A stretch of 56,415 nucleotides of DNA from an uncultured Sulfitobacter sp. (lineage in GTDB: Bacteria; Pseudomonadota; Alphaproteobacteria; Rhodobacterales; Rhodobacteraceae). A program made the position numbers and the translations under genes. The stretch spans positions 1 to 56,415 of the forward strand of contig CALFWM010000023.1 in the NCBI GenBank assembly GCA_937928635.1. The letters run 5' to 3'. The notes under the pieces are model-generated. The model searched no databases. It was not told where the DNA came from and was given only the letters and a program-made list of their open reading frames with translations. Positions 45,043 through 53,760 of this stretch are shown piece after piece (position 1 is the stretch's first letter; each line of letters starts with the position of its first letter).

Positions 45043-46599
45043 ATGACAGAGCGTAGCGAAACAGCCCCCGACCCCCGCGCAATCATCATTGGTGCAGGCC
45101 TTGGCGGGCTTGCGGCGGCCATGCGTCTGGGGGCCAAAGGGTATGCGGTGACTGTTCTGGACAAGCTCGACCGCAGCGGCGGGCGCGGATCGTCCATTGA
45201 GCAGGCCGGCCACCGCTTTGATCTGGGTCCGACCATTGTGACCATGCCACAGGTTTTCGAAGACCTCTGGACCGCCTGCGGTCGCAGCTTTCGCAACGAC
45301 GTCGATCTGCGCCCGATAGAGCCGTTTTACGAGGTGCGCTGGCCCGATGGCAGCAGCTTTCGCGCCAGTGCGGATGACGCGGCCATGCGTGCAGAGATTA
45401 CCCGGCTCAGCCCCGATGATCTGCCCGGGTTTGAGCGGTTTCTGCGTGACGCAGAGACGCGGTATGTTGTGGGGTATGAGGGCATGGTGGCCAAACCCAT
45501 GCACAGATTGTGGGAAACCATCAAAGTGCTGCCGACCTTCGCCTGGCTCAGGGCTGATCGCTCCATCTATGGGCTGGCGGCAAAACGGGTCAAAGACGCG
45601 CGGTTGCGCATGGCGCTGTCCTTTCACCCCCTGTTCATTGGCGGCGACCCGACCCATGTAACGTCGATGTATGCGTTAGTGGCCTATCTGGAAAAAACCT
45701 ATGGCGTGCACTACGCTATGGGTGGCGTGCAGGCGATTGCCGATGCCATGGCCGCTGTGGTGCGTGCCCAAGGCGGGACCATTCGCCATGAAAGCGTGGT
45801 GGATGAGATCATCGTGAAAGAGGGCGCGGCACAGGCCGTGCGCCTTGAGGATGGCAGCACGCTTGAGGCCCCGCTGATTGTCAGCAATGCGGATGCGGGC
45901 CATACCTATGATCATCTGCTGCGCAACCATCAAAAACGCCGCTGGACGCCGCGCACACTGGCTCGCAAACGCTGGTCCATGGGTCTGTATGTCTGGTACT
46001 TCGGCACCAAAGGCACGGCGGGCAAGTGGGCGGATGTCGGCCACCACACCATTGTAAATGGCCCCCGCTACAAGGGACTGCTGAAAGACATCTTTCTGCG
46101 CGGCAAGCTCTCTGATGATATGAGCCTTTATGTGCACCGTCCCTCGCTGACCGATCCCAGCGTCGCACCTGCGGGGGATGACACCTTTTATGTTCTGTCG
46201 CCTGTGCCGCATCTGGGCTGGGACACATCCGTGGACTGGCAGGCCGAAGAACCGATTTATCGCGCCAAAGTCGCGGCAGAGGTCGAAAAGCTGATTCCCG
46301 GTTTTCAGGATCACATCGTCACGCAAACCACCTTTACCCCCGAAACCTTTCGTGATCGCTATTTCAGCCCCCATGGCTGCGGGTTTTCGATTGAGCCGCG
46401 CATTTTGCAAAGCGCCTGGTTCCGCCCGCATAACATCAGCGAAGAGGTCCGTGGGCTTTATCTGGTGGGGGCGGGCACGCATCCGGGGGCCGGTCTGCCA
46501 GGCGTTGTGTCAAGCGCTGAGGTGGTGGCCAAACTGTTGCCTGACATGCCGATACAGGCATCAGTTCAGGCCGAAACAGCGGGATTGGCAGCAGAATGA
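45043..46599 (+). CDS. crtI: Phytoene desaturase CrtI
   Basis: This 518-residue flavoprotein introduces three (or four) double bonds into phytoene to give neurosporene or lycopene. AIIIGAGLGGLAAAMRLGAK is the N-terminal FAD-binding motif, and the C-terminal GAGTHPGAGLPGVVSSAEV is the bacterial phytoene dehydrogenase signature. It is membrane-associated. The ATG at 45043 is chosen; a GTG at 45028 would add five residues. The stop overlaps the crtB start by 4 nt. Confidence 0.96.
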   Translation: MTERSETAPDPRAIIIGAGLGGLAAAMRLGAKGYAVTVLDKLDRSGGRGSSIEQAGHRFDLGPTIVTMPQVFEDLWTACGRSFRNDVDLRPIEPFYEVRWPDGSSFRASADDAAMRAEITRLSPDDLPGFERFLRDAETRYVVGYEGMVAKPMHRLWETIKVLPTFAWLRADRSIYGLAAKRVKDARLRMALSFHPLFIGGDPTHVTSMYALVAYLEKTYGVHYAMGGVQAIADAMAAVVRAQGGTIRHESVVDEIIVKEGAAQAVRLEDGSTLEAPLIVSNADAGHTYDHLLRNHQKRRWTPRTLARKRWSMGLYVWYFGTKGTAGKWADVGHHTIVNGPRYKGLLKDIFLRGKLSDDMSLYVHRPSLTDPSVAPAGDDTFYVLSPVPHLGWDTSVDWQAEEPIYRAKVAAEVEKLIPGFQDHIVTQTTFTPETFRDRYFSPHGCGFSIEPRILQSAWFRPHNISEEVRGLYLVGAGTHPGAGLPGVVSSAEVVAKLLPDMPIQASVQAETAGLAAE

Positions 46600-47639
46600 T
46601 TGACCCCAAAGATCTGGACTATTGCCGCAATGTGATCCGCACAGGGTCCTTGTCTTTTCACGCCGCGTCTAGACTTTTGCCCGCAACGGTGCGTGACCCG
46701 GCACTGGCGCTTTATGCGTTTTGCCGGTTGGCGGATGATGAGGTGGACGAGGGCGCGCACAAGGGCCGCGCGGTGATTGATCTGCAGGAACGCCTTGATC
46801 TGGCCTATGTGGGGCGCCCGCGCAACGCCCCGGAGGACCGCGCATTTGCCGCCGTGATCGAGGCCTTTGAGATGCCGCAAGCCCTGCCGCAAGCGCTGCT
46901 GGAGGGGCTGGCCTGGGACGCGATGGAACGGCAATACAGCACGCTGGCTGATCTGCGCAGCTATTGTGCGCGCGTGGCCTCGGCAGTGGGGGCGATGATG
47001 TGCGTGCTGATGCGGGTGCGCGACGCGGACGCCTTGGCGCGGGCCTGTGATCTGGGCGTCGCGATGCAGTTGACCAACATTGCCCGCGACGTGGGCGAAG
47101 ACGCGCGGATGGGTCGCATTTATCTGCCGCTCGACTGGCTGCGCGCGGCAGGGGTGGATCAGTCAGACTTCCTTGCCAATCCGCAGGCCACGCCAGCCCT
47201 CAAAGGTATGGTGCGCGATCTGCTGCGCGACGCACGCGGGCTTTATCTGCGCTCAGAGGCGGGGATTGCCGCCCTGCCGATGCGCGCGCGCACGGGCATT
47301 TTTGCCGCCCGCTACATCTATGCCGCCATTGGCACGGCGGTGGCGCGCAACGGGTTTGATTCCATCAACCATCGCGGCCGCACGACAAAGGGTCACAAAA
47401 TCGCGCTGATCGGCGCATCTGCCCTGCGCGCGGGTGCCAGCACGGTTTTGCCCAAATCCCCGATCCTGTTCGCCCCGCCGGTGCAAGAGGTACGGTTCCT
47501 GATTGATGCCGTGGCCACCAATGCCCCGCACACAAAACGCTGGGGGCAAGGGCGCGCAGGGTCGCTCCTTAACGTGATGGCGGAGCTGAAAGCACGCGAA
47601 AACGCGGCTCAAACCTCCAACGGGGTGGCGGCGGAGTAA
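46596..47639 (+). CDS. crtB: Phytoene synthase CrtB
   Basis: This 347-residue protein condenses two geranylgeranyl diphosphates to phytoene. YAFCRLADDEVDEGAH (about residue 40-55) and TNIARDVGEDARMGRIYLPL (about residue 160) hold the two Asp-rich Mg-diphosphate motifs of squalene/phytoene synthases. It is coupled to crtI by an ATGA overlap and is followed 21 bp later by tspO in the same direction. Confidence 0.96.
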   Translation: MIDPKDLDYCRNVIRTGSLSFHAASRLLPATVRDPALALYAFCRLADDEVDEGAHKGRAVIDLQERLDLAYVGRPRNAPEDRAFAAVIEAFEMPQALPQALLEGLAWDAMERQYSTLADLRSYCARVASAVGAMMCVLMRVRDADALARACDLGVAMQLTNIARDVGEDARMGRIYLPLDWLRAAGVDQSDFLANPQATPALKGMVRDLLRDARGLYLRSEAGIAALPMRARTGIFAARYIYAAIGTAVARNGFDSINHRGRTTKGHKIALIGASALRAGASTVLPKSPILFAPPVQEVRFLIDAVATNAPHTKRWGQGRAGSLLNVMAELKARENAAQTSNGVAAE

Positions 47640-47660
47640 TTCCTGCCCTAACGTCTGTCT

Positions 47661-48140
47661 ATGGACATCATTCTTTTCTTCATCTTCCTTGCGGCGTGTT
47701 TTGGCGCGGCGGGCACTGGTGCCACCTTTCCGCCGGGGGAGTGGTATCAGCGGTTGCAAAAACCCGGCTGGACACCGCCCAATTGGGTGTTTCCAGTCAT
47801 GTGGACGACCATCTATCTGTTGATTTCCTTTGCTGCCGCGCGTGTTGCGGGGCAGGCGGGCAGTGCTTATGCGATGGCATTCTGGGCCGCGCAAATTGCG
47901 TTTAACGCCCTGTGGACCCCGATCTTTTTCGGCCTGCGCCGTCTTAAGGGCGCGCTGATTGTCATGGTGTTCCTGTGGCTTTCCGTTTTGGGCTGCGTCA
48001 TCACCCACTGGCAGCTTGATACCCTTGCGGGGCTGGCGATGCTGCCCTATCTGGCCTGGGTGTCCGTGGCCGGTGTGTTGAACCTGACGGTTGCGCGGAT
48101 GAACCCGGATGTGGCACCGCTCGATCTGTCCAAACTTTAG
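47661..48140 (+). CDS. tspO: Tryptophan-rich sensory protein TspO
   Basis: This 159-residue membrane protein has five TM helices with many Trp residues; GEWYQRLQKPGWTPPNWVFP is the TspO/MBR signature near residue 29. In Rhodobacter, TspO sits at the outer membrane, is encoded in the same crtIB-tspO position and negatively affects photosynthesis gene expression in response to oxygen, perhaps by exporting tetrapyrrole intermediates. Its TAG overlaps the crtC TAA tail-to-tail by 2 nt. Confidence 0.95.
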   Translation: MDIILFFIFLAACFGAAGTGATFPPGEWYQRLQKPGWTPPNWVFPVMWTTIYLLISFAAARVAGQAGSAYAMAFWAAQIAFNALWTPIFFGLRRLKGALIVMVFLWLSVLGCVITHWQLDTLAGLAMLPYLAWVSVAGVLNLTVARMNPDVAPLDLSKL

Positions 48141-49048
48141 AACGTCCAGCGCGACCGCCGGGGCACCCGTACGGCCAGCATCGGCTTTAGCAAAGGGTTG
48201 GCGTAGCGGCGCAAATCCAGCGCCTCGTGCACGCCCTGCACCTTTTCCCCGTCGATCTGCGTTTCCACAACCGCGCGGGAATAGAACGGGGCATCCAGCA
48301 TCGCCTTGATCTGGCGCGGTGTGGTGCCCGCATCTGCCCGCGTGTCGCGCTTTAACGCCCAGTTTGTGCGCCGGAAAGACGTTGCGCCGGGTGCAGCAAC
48401 GCTGCGCGCTGATCCGTCCGGTAAGAAATTAATCGCCGCATCCAGCGTTGTCCCATCACACCGCTTTGCGTCGTAAAAACAGGTGGCCCCGGTGGCCGTG
48501 GGGTAGCGTGCCCAGGTCCATGTGTTGAAATCGCGCTCAAGGGGGCGGGCGCCAAAGTTGCTGTCAAAATAGCCGTGCCCGTCAAACTGCCAGCCTTTGG
48601 CCTCCAGTTGCACAGAAATACGCGCGATGGGCGCAAAAGGGCGCCAGATATGCGCGCCGTCCGCTGTCAGGGGCAGTTCAACCCCGGTCACCGCAGAGGG
48701 CGTGACGATGATCTGCCCGCGCATCCGCGAGATCAGCGGCAGTGAAGAGACCTCATCAATATCAATCACCAGATCACCCCCCCGCCACCGTAGGGAAGAG
48801 GGCCCGACCTGCAAGCAATCCTTGCTTTGACGCAGCGCGCTTGTGCCGCGATCGGTCATCGCAAAGCGCCCGCCCTTGCCATAGGTCGCCACGTTGATAC
48901 AGCAGTGATTGGCCGGATTGCCGCGCCCGGACCAGTGATACCAGGGTGAAAAGACGGAGCCGATAAACCCGATCACCGATACCGCACGGCTGCCATCATC
49001 GCTGATCCCGTCCACGTACCACCAGGCGTATCCCCCCGGCGGGACATC
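48137..49048 (-). CDS. crtC: Hydroxyneurosporene synthase (carotenoid 1,2-hydratase) CrtC, 5' end uncertain
   Basis: This protein adds water to the 1,2 double bond of neurosporene or lycopene-type carotenoids. GGYAWWYVDGISDDGSRAVS, VFSPWYHWSGRGNPANHCCI and DSNFGARPLERDFNTWTWAR match CrtC. The start is unclear. In this frame there is no ATG, GTG, TTG, CTG or ATT/ATC/ATA from about 49315 to 49016; GTG at 49015 would remove conserved-looking residues, and ATG at 49351 gives 404 residues but runs 300 nt inside crtD. An ATG at 49047, next to the crtD stop, is one frame out. I give the region from the crtD stop onward (303 residues) as a compromise. Confidence 0.8.
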   Translation of the reverse strand, partial: DVPPGGYAWWYVDGISDDGSRAVSVIGFIGSVFSPWYHWSGRGNPANHCCINVATYGKGGRFAMTDRGTSALRQSKDCLQVGPSSLRWRGGDLVIDIDEVSSLPLISRMRGQIIVTPSAVTGVELPLTADGAHIWRPFAPIARISVQLEAKGWQFDGHGYFDSNFGARPLERDFNTWTWARYPTATGATCFYDAKRCDGTTLDAAINFLPDGSARSVAAPGATSFRRTNWALKRDTRADAGTTPRQIKAMLDAPFYSRAVVETQIDGEKVQGVHEALDLRRYANPLLKPMLAVRVPRRSRWTF

Positions 49049-50550
49049 TACATCAAAGGCAGGTCTTTCAGAATCGTCGCGGCCGCGTGCTGTGCGGAGA
49101 GCACTGCCATCGGCACACCTGCCCCCGGATGCGCCCCGCCGCCTGTCAGATAGACCCCCGGCACCTGAGCGCGCGCTGTCGGACGTTTGAACGCGGCCAT
49201 CATCCCCTGCGGTGCCCGCCCGTAAAGCGACCCGGTCGAGGCTGGAAACAGCCGGTGGAAATCCTGCGGCCCCGCCATGCCCTCCGGCTGTGGTGTCGGT
49301 GAAAACGTCAGCCCGTGGGCGCGCAATTGTTTGAGGATCAAGGTCTGACATTGCTGTTTCACTTTCTCTGTTTGATCGGGGTCTTGGGGGTGCGCCGTGT
49401 CGAGGGGAGGGCTGTTGAGGATGATCTCAAACCGCTCTGCCCCGGTTGGGGGTGCGGGGCCAAACCGATCCTGGGCACAGACATAAAGCGTGGGGTCCGG
49501 TTGCAGGTCTCCCTTGCCCAGCGGCGCGTATTCGCCGTGTGGGTCTTGCGCAAAAAACACGTTGTGCGCTGCCAGATCCACGCCTGCGGGTTCTGCGGCA
49601 AAACTCATGACATAAGCCGAGAGGCTGCGCGGCGTGCTGGCAGAGGGGTCCACGGCAGTTGTGCAGCCCGGACCAAGCGCGCCGGTTTCCAGCGCGCGCG
49701 GATCGCCATTAAACACAACCGCATCAACAGGCAGGCGTCCGGTGTCAGTTTGCACGGCGCAGGCCTTGCCGTCTTGGGTTTCGATCCGGGTGACATGTGC
49801 GTTGTAGTGTATCTCTGCGCCAAAGCGGGTTGCGGTGTTGGCAATGCACTTGGCCAGCGCATGCATGCCGCCCTCCACATGCCAGACGCCCCGGTTTTCT
49901 GCATGCCAGATCAGCGCCAGAAGGGCGGGAGAGGTCTGCGGGAGCCCGCCCACATAGGTCGCATAACGCGCAAACAATTGGGCGAGGCGGGGGTTACTGA
50001 ACTGTCTGTTGAGGGAGGCCTCAAGGTTGCGCAGCGGGTCCATTGCGCGGAGCAAACGGGGCCGCGCGGCGACCACGCGGGTCAGATTGAGCAGTGATGG
50101 CGCGGCGGATTGCATCATCGGGCCGTCAAAGGCCTCAAACAGCTTTGCCGCGCGGGTGTGAAACGCGGCAAACTCTGCGGCAGATTTTGGGCCAAAGGCC
50201 GCATGGATGTTTTTACGGCTGGCATTGGCGTCTTGCATCAGGTCCAGCACGGTGCCATCGCGCCAGAAATGACGCGCCAAAAGCGGTTGGCTGTGAAAGG
50301 ACACAACGTCTTCCAACTTTAAACCGACATCCGCGAATAACTTTTCAAAAACCGGTTTCATGGTCAAAACCGTGGGCCCCGCGTCAACCGGTCCCGCAGC
50401 GCTGGGCACCTGGCGCATTTTGCCGCCGGGTGTGCTGTGCCGTTCCAAAACGGTAACCTTGATCCCGCGATGGGCCAGCCGCAAAGCTGTGGCCAAGCCG
50501 CCGATACCCGCGCCAATGACCGCAACGTGAGGGGGGGCTTTGGTTGCGAT
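49048..50550 (-). CDS. crtD: Methoxyneurosporene (1-hydroxycarotenoid) 3,4-desaturase CrtD, apparent ATC start
   Basis: This FAD-dependent desaturase of about 500 residues introduces the 3,4 double bond of the spheroidene pathway. The FAD motif AVIGAGIGGLATALRLAHRG lies at the N-terminus and GGAHPGAGVPMAVLSAQHAA at the C-terminus. No ATG, GTG or TTG lies between the upstream stop and the FAD motif; TTG at 50496 falls inside the motif. A ribosome binding site AAAGGGGAA precedes ATC at 50550-50548 with 7-8 nt spacing, giving (M)ATKAPPHVAVIGAG. The end reads ATG TAG ATG, adjoining crtC. It diverges from crtE across two PpsR boxes. Confidence 0.88.
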   Translation of the reverse strand: MATKAPPHVAVIGAGIGGLATALRLAHRGIKVTVLERHSTPGGKMRQVPSAAGPVDAGPTVLTMKPVFEKLFADVGLKLEDVVSFHSQPLLARHFWRDGTVLDLMQDANASRKNIHAAFGPKSAAEFAAFHTRAAKLFEAFDGPMMQSAAPSLLNLTRVVAARPRLLRAMDPLRNLEASLNRQFSNPRLAQLFARYATYVGGLPQTSPALLALIWHAENRGVWHVEGGMHALAKCIANTATRFGAEIHYNAHVTRIETQDGKACAVQTDTGRLPVDAVVFNGDPRALETGALGPGCTTAVDPSASTPRSLSAYVMSFAAEPAGVDLAAHNVFFAQDPHGEYAPLGKGDLQPDPTLYVCAQDRFGPAPPTGAERFEIILNSPPLDTAHPQDPDQTEKVKQQCQTLILKQLRAHGLTFSPTPQPEGMAGPQDFHRLFPASTGSLYGRAPQGMMAAFKRPTARAQVPGVYLTGGGAHPGAGVPMAVLSAQHAAATILKDLPLM

Positions 50551-50596
50551 GGCAGGTTCCCCTTTGAACGCTATGGATTGACAGGTGGCGCAGATG

Positions 50597-50614
50597 TGTC
50601 CAGTTTAATTTACA
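50597..50614. promoter_or_regulatory. PpsR/CrtJ box 1, crtD-crtE region
   Basis: TGTCCAGTTTAATTTACA fits TGT-N12-ACA exactly. It lies 47 bp upstream of the predicted crtD start and 64 bp before crtE; a -10-like TACAAT (50611-50616, plus strand) touches it. Confidence 0.82.
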
Positions 50615-50621
50615 ATATTGC

Positions 50622-50639
50622 TGTCATCAAGAAATTACA
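50622..50639. promoter_or_regulatory. PpsR/CrtJ box 2, crtD-crtE region
   Basis: TGTCATCAAGAAATTACA fits TGT-N12-ACA. The centre-to-centre distance to box 1 is 25 bp, close to the spacing in the bchC promoter, allowing cooperative binding of a PpsR oligomer to control both directions. Confidence 0.82.
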
Positions 50640-50677
50640 TGTGGAGACAGCGCAGGGATCAAGCACCGGAGCGCAAT

Positions 50678-51565
50678 ATGGCTTTCACCACCCGAATCGA
50701 AACCGCGATTGCACGTGCCATTTCCAAGGGGCAGGTGGCCCCGTCGCCGGGCAAATTGGCCTCGGCCCTGCATTATTCGGTCTCCCCGGGGGGTGCACGT
50801 ATCAGACCAACGATTTTGCTCAGCGTGGCAACCGCTTGTGGGGATGACGCACCGCAGGTGGCAGATGCGGCCGCAACCGCGCTGGAGCTCATTCACTGTG
50901 CCTCCCTAGTGCATGATGACCTCCCCTGTTTTGACGATGCCGACACCCGTCGTGGCAAACCTTCCGTGCACCGCGCCTTTGGCGAACCGCTGGCGGTGCT
51001 CAGCGGTGACAGCCTGATCATCATGGCGTTTTCGGTGCTGACGGAGGCCGCAGCGATCCACCCGGAGCGCGCGATCAAGCTGCTACAGGTGCTGGCAGAG
51101 ACCACGGGCATGCCAAATGGCATCTGCGCCGGGCAGGGCTGGGAAAGTGAAGATCAGGTTGACCTGTCAGCCTATCACCGTGCCAAAACCGGGGCGTTGT
51201 TTATCGCGGCGACCCGGATGGGTGCGATTTCGGCTGGTCAGGATGGCGCATTGTGGGACGAACTTGGCGCGCGCATTGGAGAGGCGTTTCAGGTCGCGGA
51301 TGATCTGCGCGATGCGCTCTATGATGAGGCGGCGCTGGGCAAGCCGACAGGGCAGGACGATCTGCATGGCCGCCCCAATGCAGTTACAGAATTTGGTGTG
51401 CAGGGTGCCATTGAGCGGATGAAAGACATCCTGAGTGGCGCAATTTCGTCGATCCCCAAATGTCCGGGCGAGGCGATGCTGGCCAAGATGGTCAATGCGC
51501 AGGCTGAGGTGCTGACGCCGATGAAGTGGCGCGCGGATCAGGCAAACACAATTCCCGGCGAATAA
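50678..51565 (+). CDS. crtE: Geranylgeranyl diphosphate synthase CrtE
   Basis: This 295-residue polyprenyl synthase makes the C20 precursor of carotenoids and of the bacteriochlorophyll tail. The first Asp-rich motif is in SLVHDDLPCFDDADTRRGKP (about residue 80), and the second in QVADDLRDALYDEA (about residue 210). ATG 50678 has CCGGAG upstream; a TTG at 50618 is in frame but lies in the operator region. crtF starts immediately after the stop. Confidence 0.94.
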   Translation: MAFTTRIETAIARAISKGQVAPSPGKLASALHYSVSPGGARIRPTILLSVATACGDDAPQVADAAATALELIHCASLVHDDLPCFDDADTRRGKPSVHRAFGEPLAVLSGDSLIIMAFSVLTEAAAIHPERAIKLLQVLAETTGMPNGICAGQGWESEDQVDLSAYHRAKTGALFIAATRMGAISAGQDGALWDELGARIGEAFQVADDLRDALYDEAALGKPTGQDDLHGRPNAVTEFGVQGAIERMKDILSGAISSIPKCPGEAMLAKMVNAQAEVLTPMKWRADQANTIPGE

Positions 51566-52723
51566 ATGACGGATCTGCCGCAGCCTGCCCATGCGCCCCT
51601 GCCAAAGAGTGGTCTGATGGGATGGCCCGCACGCCTGATTGCCTCGCGCCGGTTTCAGCGCTGGGCGGCCGGGTTTCCCCTGACCCGCAGGTTAGTGCGG
51701 CGTGAGGGCGAGGCGCTGTTTGATCTGCTGGCCGGGTTTTGCCACAGCCAGGTGCTGATGGCGCTGGTGCAGTTCGACATTCCCGAACGGTTGTTGGAGC
51801 GCCCAATGACTGCCGATCAACTGGCGCGTCTGTGCGCAGTGCCCTTGGAGCGGATAGAGATTTTGCTGCGCGCGGCGGTGTCGCTGGGCCTGATCAAGTG
51901 TAAACGCAACCTGACATATACCTTGTCGCGCAGGGGTGCCGCCCTTGTTGGCGTGCCCGGATTAAGCGCGATGATCAAACATCACGACATCCTGTACCGC
52001 GATCTGGCGGACCCTGCGGCCTTTTTCCGCGGCGAAACAGAGACCGAACTTGCCTCGTTTTGGCCCTATGTCTTTGGCGGGGAGATGGAGGCCGAGGTGG
52101 CCGACACCTACTCCGACCTGATGGCGCAAAGCCAGGAATTGGTGGCTGAGGACACCTTGCGCGCGCTTGATTTTGCCAGTGTTGAGAGGGTGTTAGATGT
52201 TGGTGGTGGGTCTGGCGCGTTTCTGGAGCAGCTTGGGCGGGCCTATCCAGCGCTGAACCTGGTGTTGTTTGATTTGCCAAAGGTTGCCCCCACCGCACAA
52301 CCGCGTTTTGAGCGTGCGGGCATGGCTGCGCGCTGCCGCATTGCCTGCGGCTCCTTTATCAATGATCCGATTCCCCAGGGGGCGGATGGAATCACCCTGA
52401 TCCGGGTACTGTATGACCACAGTGATGCCACCGTTGCTGCACTCTTGGCCAAATGTTTCGCCGCATTGCCACCGGGCGGGCGGCTGTTCATTTCGGAACC
52501 GATGTTGGGGGGCGATGCCCCGGACCGGGCAGGGGATGCCTATTTTGCCCTGTATACCTTGGCGATGCAGACTGGCAAAACCCGTTCAATTGGGGAAATA
52601 TCCACGCTTTGTCGTGCGGCAGGGTTCGAGATTTTGCGCGCGCCAAAGCCGTTGCGCCCATTTGTGACACGCTGCCTCGAAGTGCGAAAGCCAAAGGGTC
52701 AGAAAACTGTCAATAATTATTGA
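51566..52723 (+). CDS. crtF: Hydroxyneurosporene O-methyltransferase CrtF
   Basis: This 385-residue SAM-dependent methyltransferase methylates the 1-hydroxyl group of demethylspheroidene-type carotenoids. It has an N-terminal helical dimerisation domain and a C-terminal methyltransferase domain with [20 protein letters not shown] (motif I, about residue 210) and [20 protein letters not shown] (motif IV/V). It follows crtE without a gap. Its TGA (52721-52723) is inside the first PpsR box of the bchC promoter. Confidence 0.93.
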   Translation: MTDLPQPAHAPLPKSGLMGWPARLIASRRFQRWAAGFPLTRRLVRREGEALFDLLAGFCHSQVLMALVQFDIPERLLERPMTADQLARLCAVPLERIEILLRAAVSLGLIKCKRNLTYTLSRRGAALVGVPGLSAMIKHHDILYRDLADPAAFFRGETETELASFWPYVFGGEMEAEVADTYSDLMAQSQELVAEDTLRALDFASVERVLDVGGGSGAFLEQLGRAYPALNLVLFDLPKVAPTAQPRFERAGMAARCRIACGSFINDPIPQGADGITLIRVLYDHSDATVAALLAKCFAALPPGGRLFISEPMLGGDAPDRAGDAYFALYTLAMQTGKTRSIGEISTLCRAAGFEILRAPKPLRPFVTRCLEVRKPKGQKTVNNY

Positions 52724-52725
52724 CA
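52708..52725. promoter_or_regulatory. PpsR/CrtJ box 1, bchC promoter
   Basis: TGTCAATAATTATTGACA is a perfect palindrome that fits TGT-N12-ACA. It overlaps the last codons of crtF and the predicted -35 element of bchC. Confidence 0.9.
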
Positions 52726-52748
52726 GTTAAATGTGTCAGTTTTACCTT
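52720..52748 (+). promoter_or_regulatory. Putative sigma-70 promoter of bchCXY(Z)
   Basis: TTGACA (52720-52725), a consensus -35, is followed after 17 bp by TACCTT (52743-52748), a weak -10. Each element lies within one of the two PpsR boxes, fitting repression by occlusion. Confidence 0.65.
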
Positions 52749-52751
52749 ACA
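52734..52751. promoter_or_regulatory. PpsR/CrtJ box 2, bchC promoter
   Basis: TGTCAGTTTTACCTTACA fits TGT-N12-ACA. The boxes are separated by 8 bp, the close spacing known from the CrtJ-regulated bchC promoter of Rhodobacter capsulatus. Confidence 0.9.
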
Positions 52752-52818
52752 AATAGATATGCCGCCGACCCTTGAGTCTCTCAGGGTGTCAGAGCCGGTA
52801 AACAAGGGGGGAGCCGCA

Positions 52819-53760
52819 TTGCAAACCACAGCCGTCATTCTCAAGGGCCCTAAAGACCTTGGTCTGGACACGCTGAACGTCGCCGCCCCTGTGGCCGGTG
52901 ATCTGGTGGTGCGCATTTCCCATTCTGGCATTTCGACAGGCACAGAAAAGCTCTTCTGGTCTGGTGATATGCCTCCGTTCCCCGGCATGGGCTATCCTTT
53001 GGTGCCGGGATACGAGGCGACTGGTGAGGTTGTCGAGGCGGGGTCCGCCAGCCCTTACAAACCCGGTGATACGGTCTTTGTCCCTGGCGCAAATTGCTAT
53101 GATGGTGCCTTTGGCCTGTTTGGCGGTGCGGCGCGCCTGTTGGTGAGCGCAGAGGACCGCGTGACAAAAATTGATGCGGGTTTTGGCCCGCAGGGGGCCT
53201 TGCTGGCGCTTGCGGCCACAGCGCGTCATGCGCTGGCCGGGCAGGGTAAGGCCGTGCCGGACCTGATTGTGGGTCATGGTGTGCTGGGCCGATTGCTGGC
53301 GCGCCTGACGATTGCAGCGGGCGCACCGGCCCCGACGGTTTGGGAGATCGACCCGACCCGGCGCACGGATGCTGAAAGCTATCCGGTGATTGATCCTGAA
53401 ACGGATGAGCGGCGCGACTACACCTCTATCTACGATGCTTCCGGCTCTGCGGCGGTGTTGCCCTCGCTGATTGGCCGTTTGGCCAAGGGCGGCGAAATTG
53501 TACTGGCCGGGTTTTACACCGACTCTATCAGCTTTGCCTTTCCGCCCGCCTTTATGAAAGAGGCCCGCATTCGCATCGCGGCAGAATGGAACAACGACGA
53601 TCTGTCCTGCACCCGCGCACTGGTGGAAAGCGGCGCGCTGAGCCTCGATGGCCTGATTACCCACACGACACAAGCAGCAGATGCCCCGCGCGCCTATGAA
53701 ACGGCGTTCAGCGATCCGGCCTGTCTGAAAATGATGTTAGATTGGAGGGACACAGCGTGA
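52819..53760 (+). CDS. bchC: Bacteriochlorophyllide 3-hydroxyethyl dehydrogenase BchC, TTG start
   Basis: This 313-residue enzyme oxidises the 3-hydroxyethyl group of bacteriochlorophyllide to the acetyl group. The fold is that of the zinc-type alcohol dehydrogenases: [20 protein letters not shown] (about residues 35-54), then [13 protein letters not shown] in the cofactor domain and [18 protein letters not shown] start at TTG 52819 ([16 protein letters not shown]), behind AAGGGGGGAG; the frame is open to 52720, but these codons lie inside the promoter and PpsR boxes. The stop overlaps the bchX GTG by 4 nt. Confidence 0.92.
   Translation: MQTTAVILKGPKDLGLDTLNVAAPVAGDLVVRISHSGISTGTEKLFWSGDMPPFPGMGYPLVPGYEATGEVVEAGSASPYKPGDTVFVPGANCYDGAFGLFGGAARLLVSAEDRVTKIDAGFGPQGALLALAATARHALAGQGKAVPDLIVGHGVLGRLLARLTIAAGAPAPTVWEIDPTRRTDAESYPVIDPETDERRDYTSIYDASGSAAVLPSLIGRLAKGGEIVLAGFYTDSISFAFPPAFMKEARIRIAAEWNNDDLSCTRALVESGALSLDGLITHTTQAADAPRAYETAFSDPACLKMMLDWRDTA

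Noticed and set aside
48137..49351. A 404-residue crtC beginning at ATG 49351
   Set aside because: The first 100 codons lie inside crtD in another frame, have low-complexity Gly/Arg content and do not resemble CrtC; the true start remains open.
50618..50677. TTG at 50618 as the crtE start
   Set aside because: It overlaps the operator and lacks a ribosome binding site; ATG 50678 has one and fits the family N-terminus.
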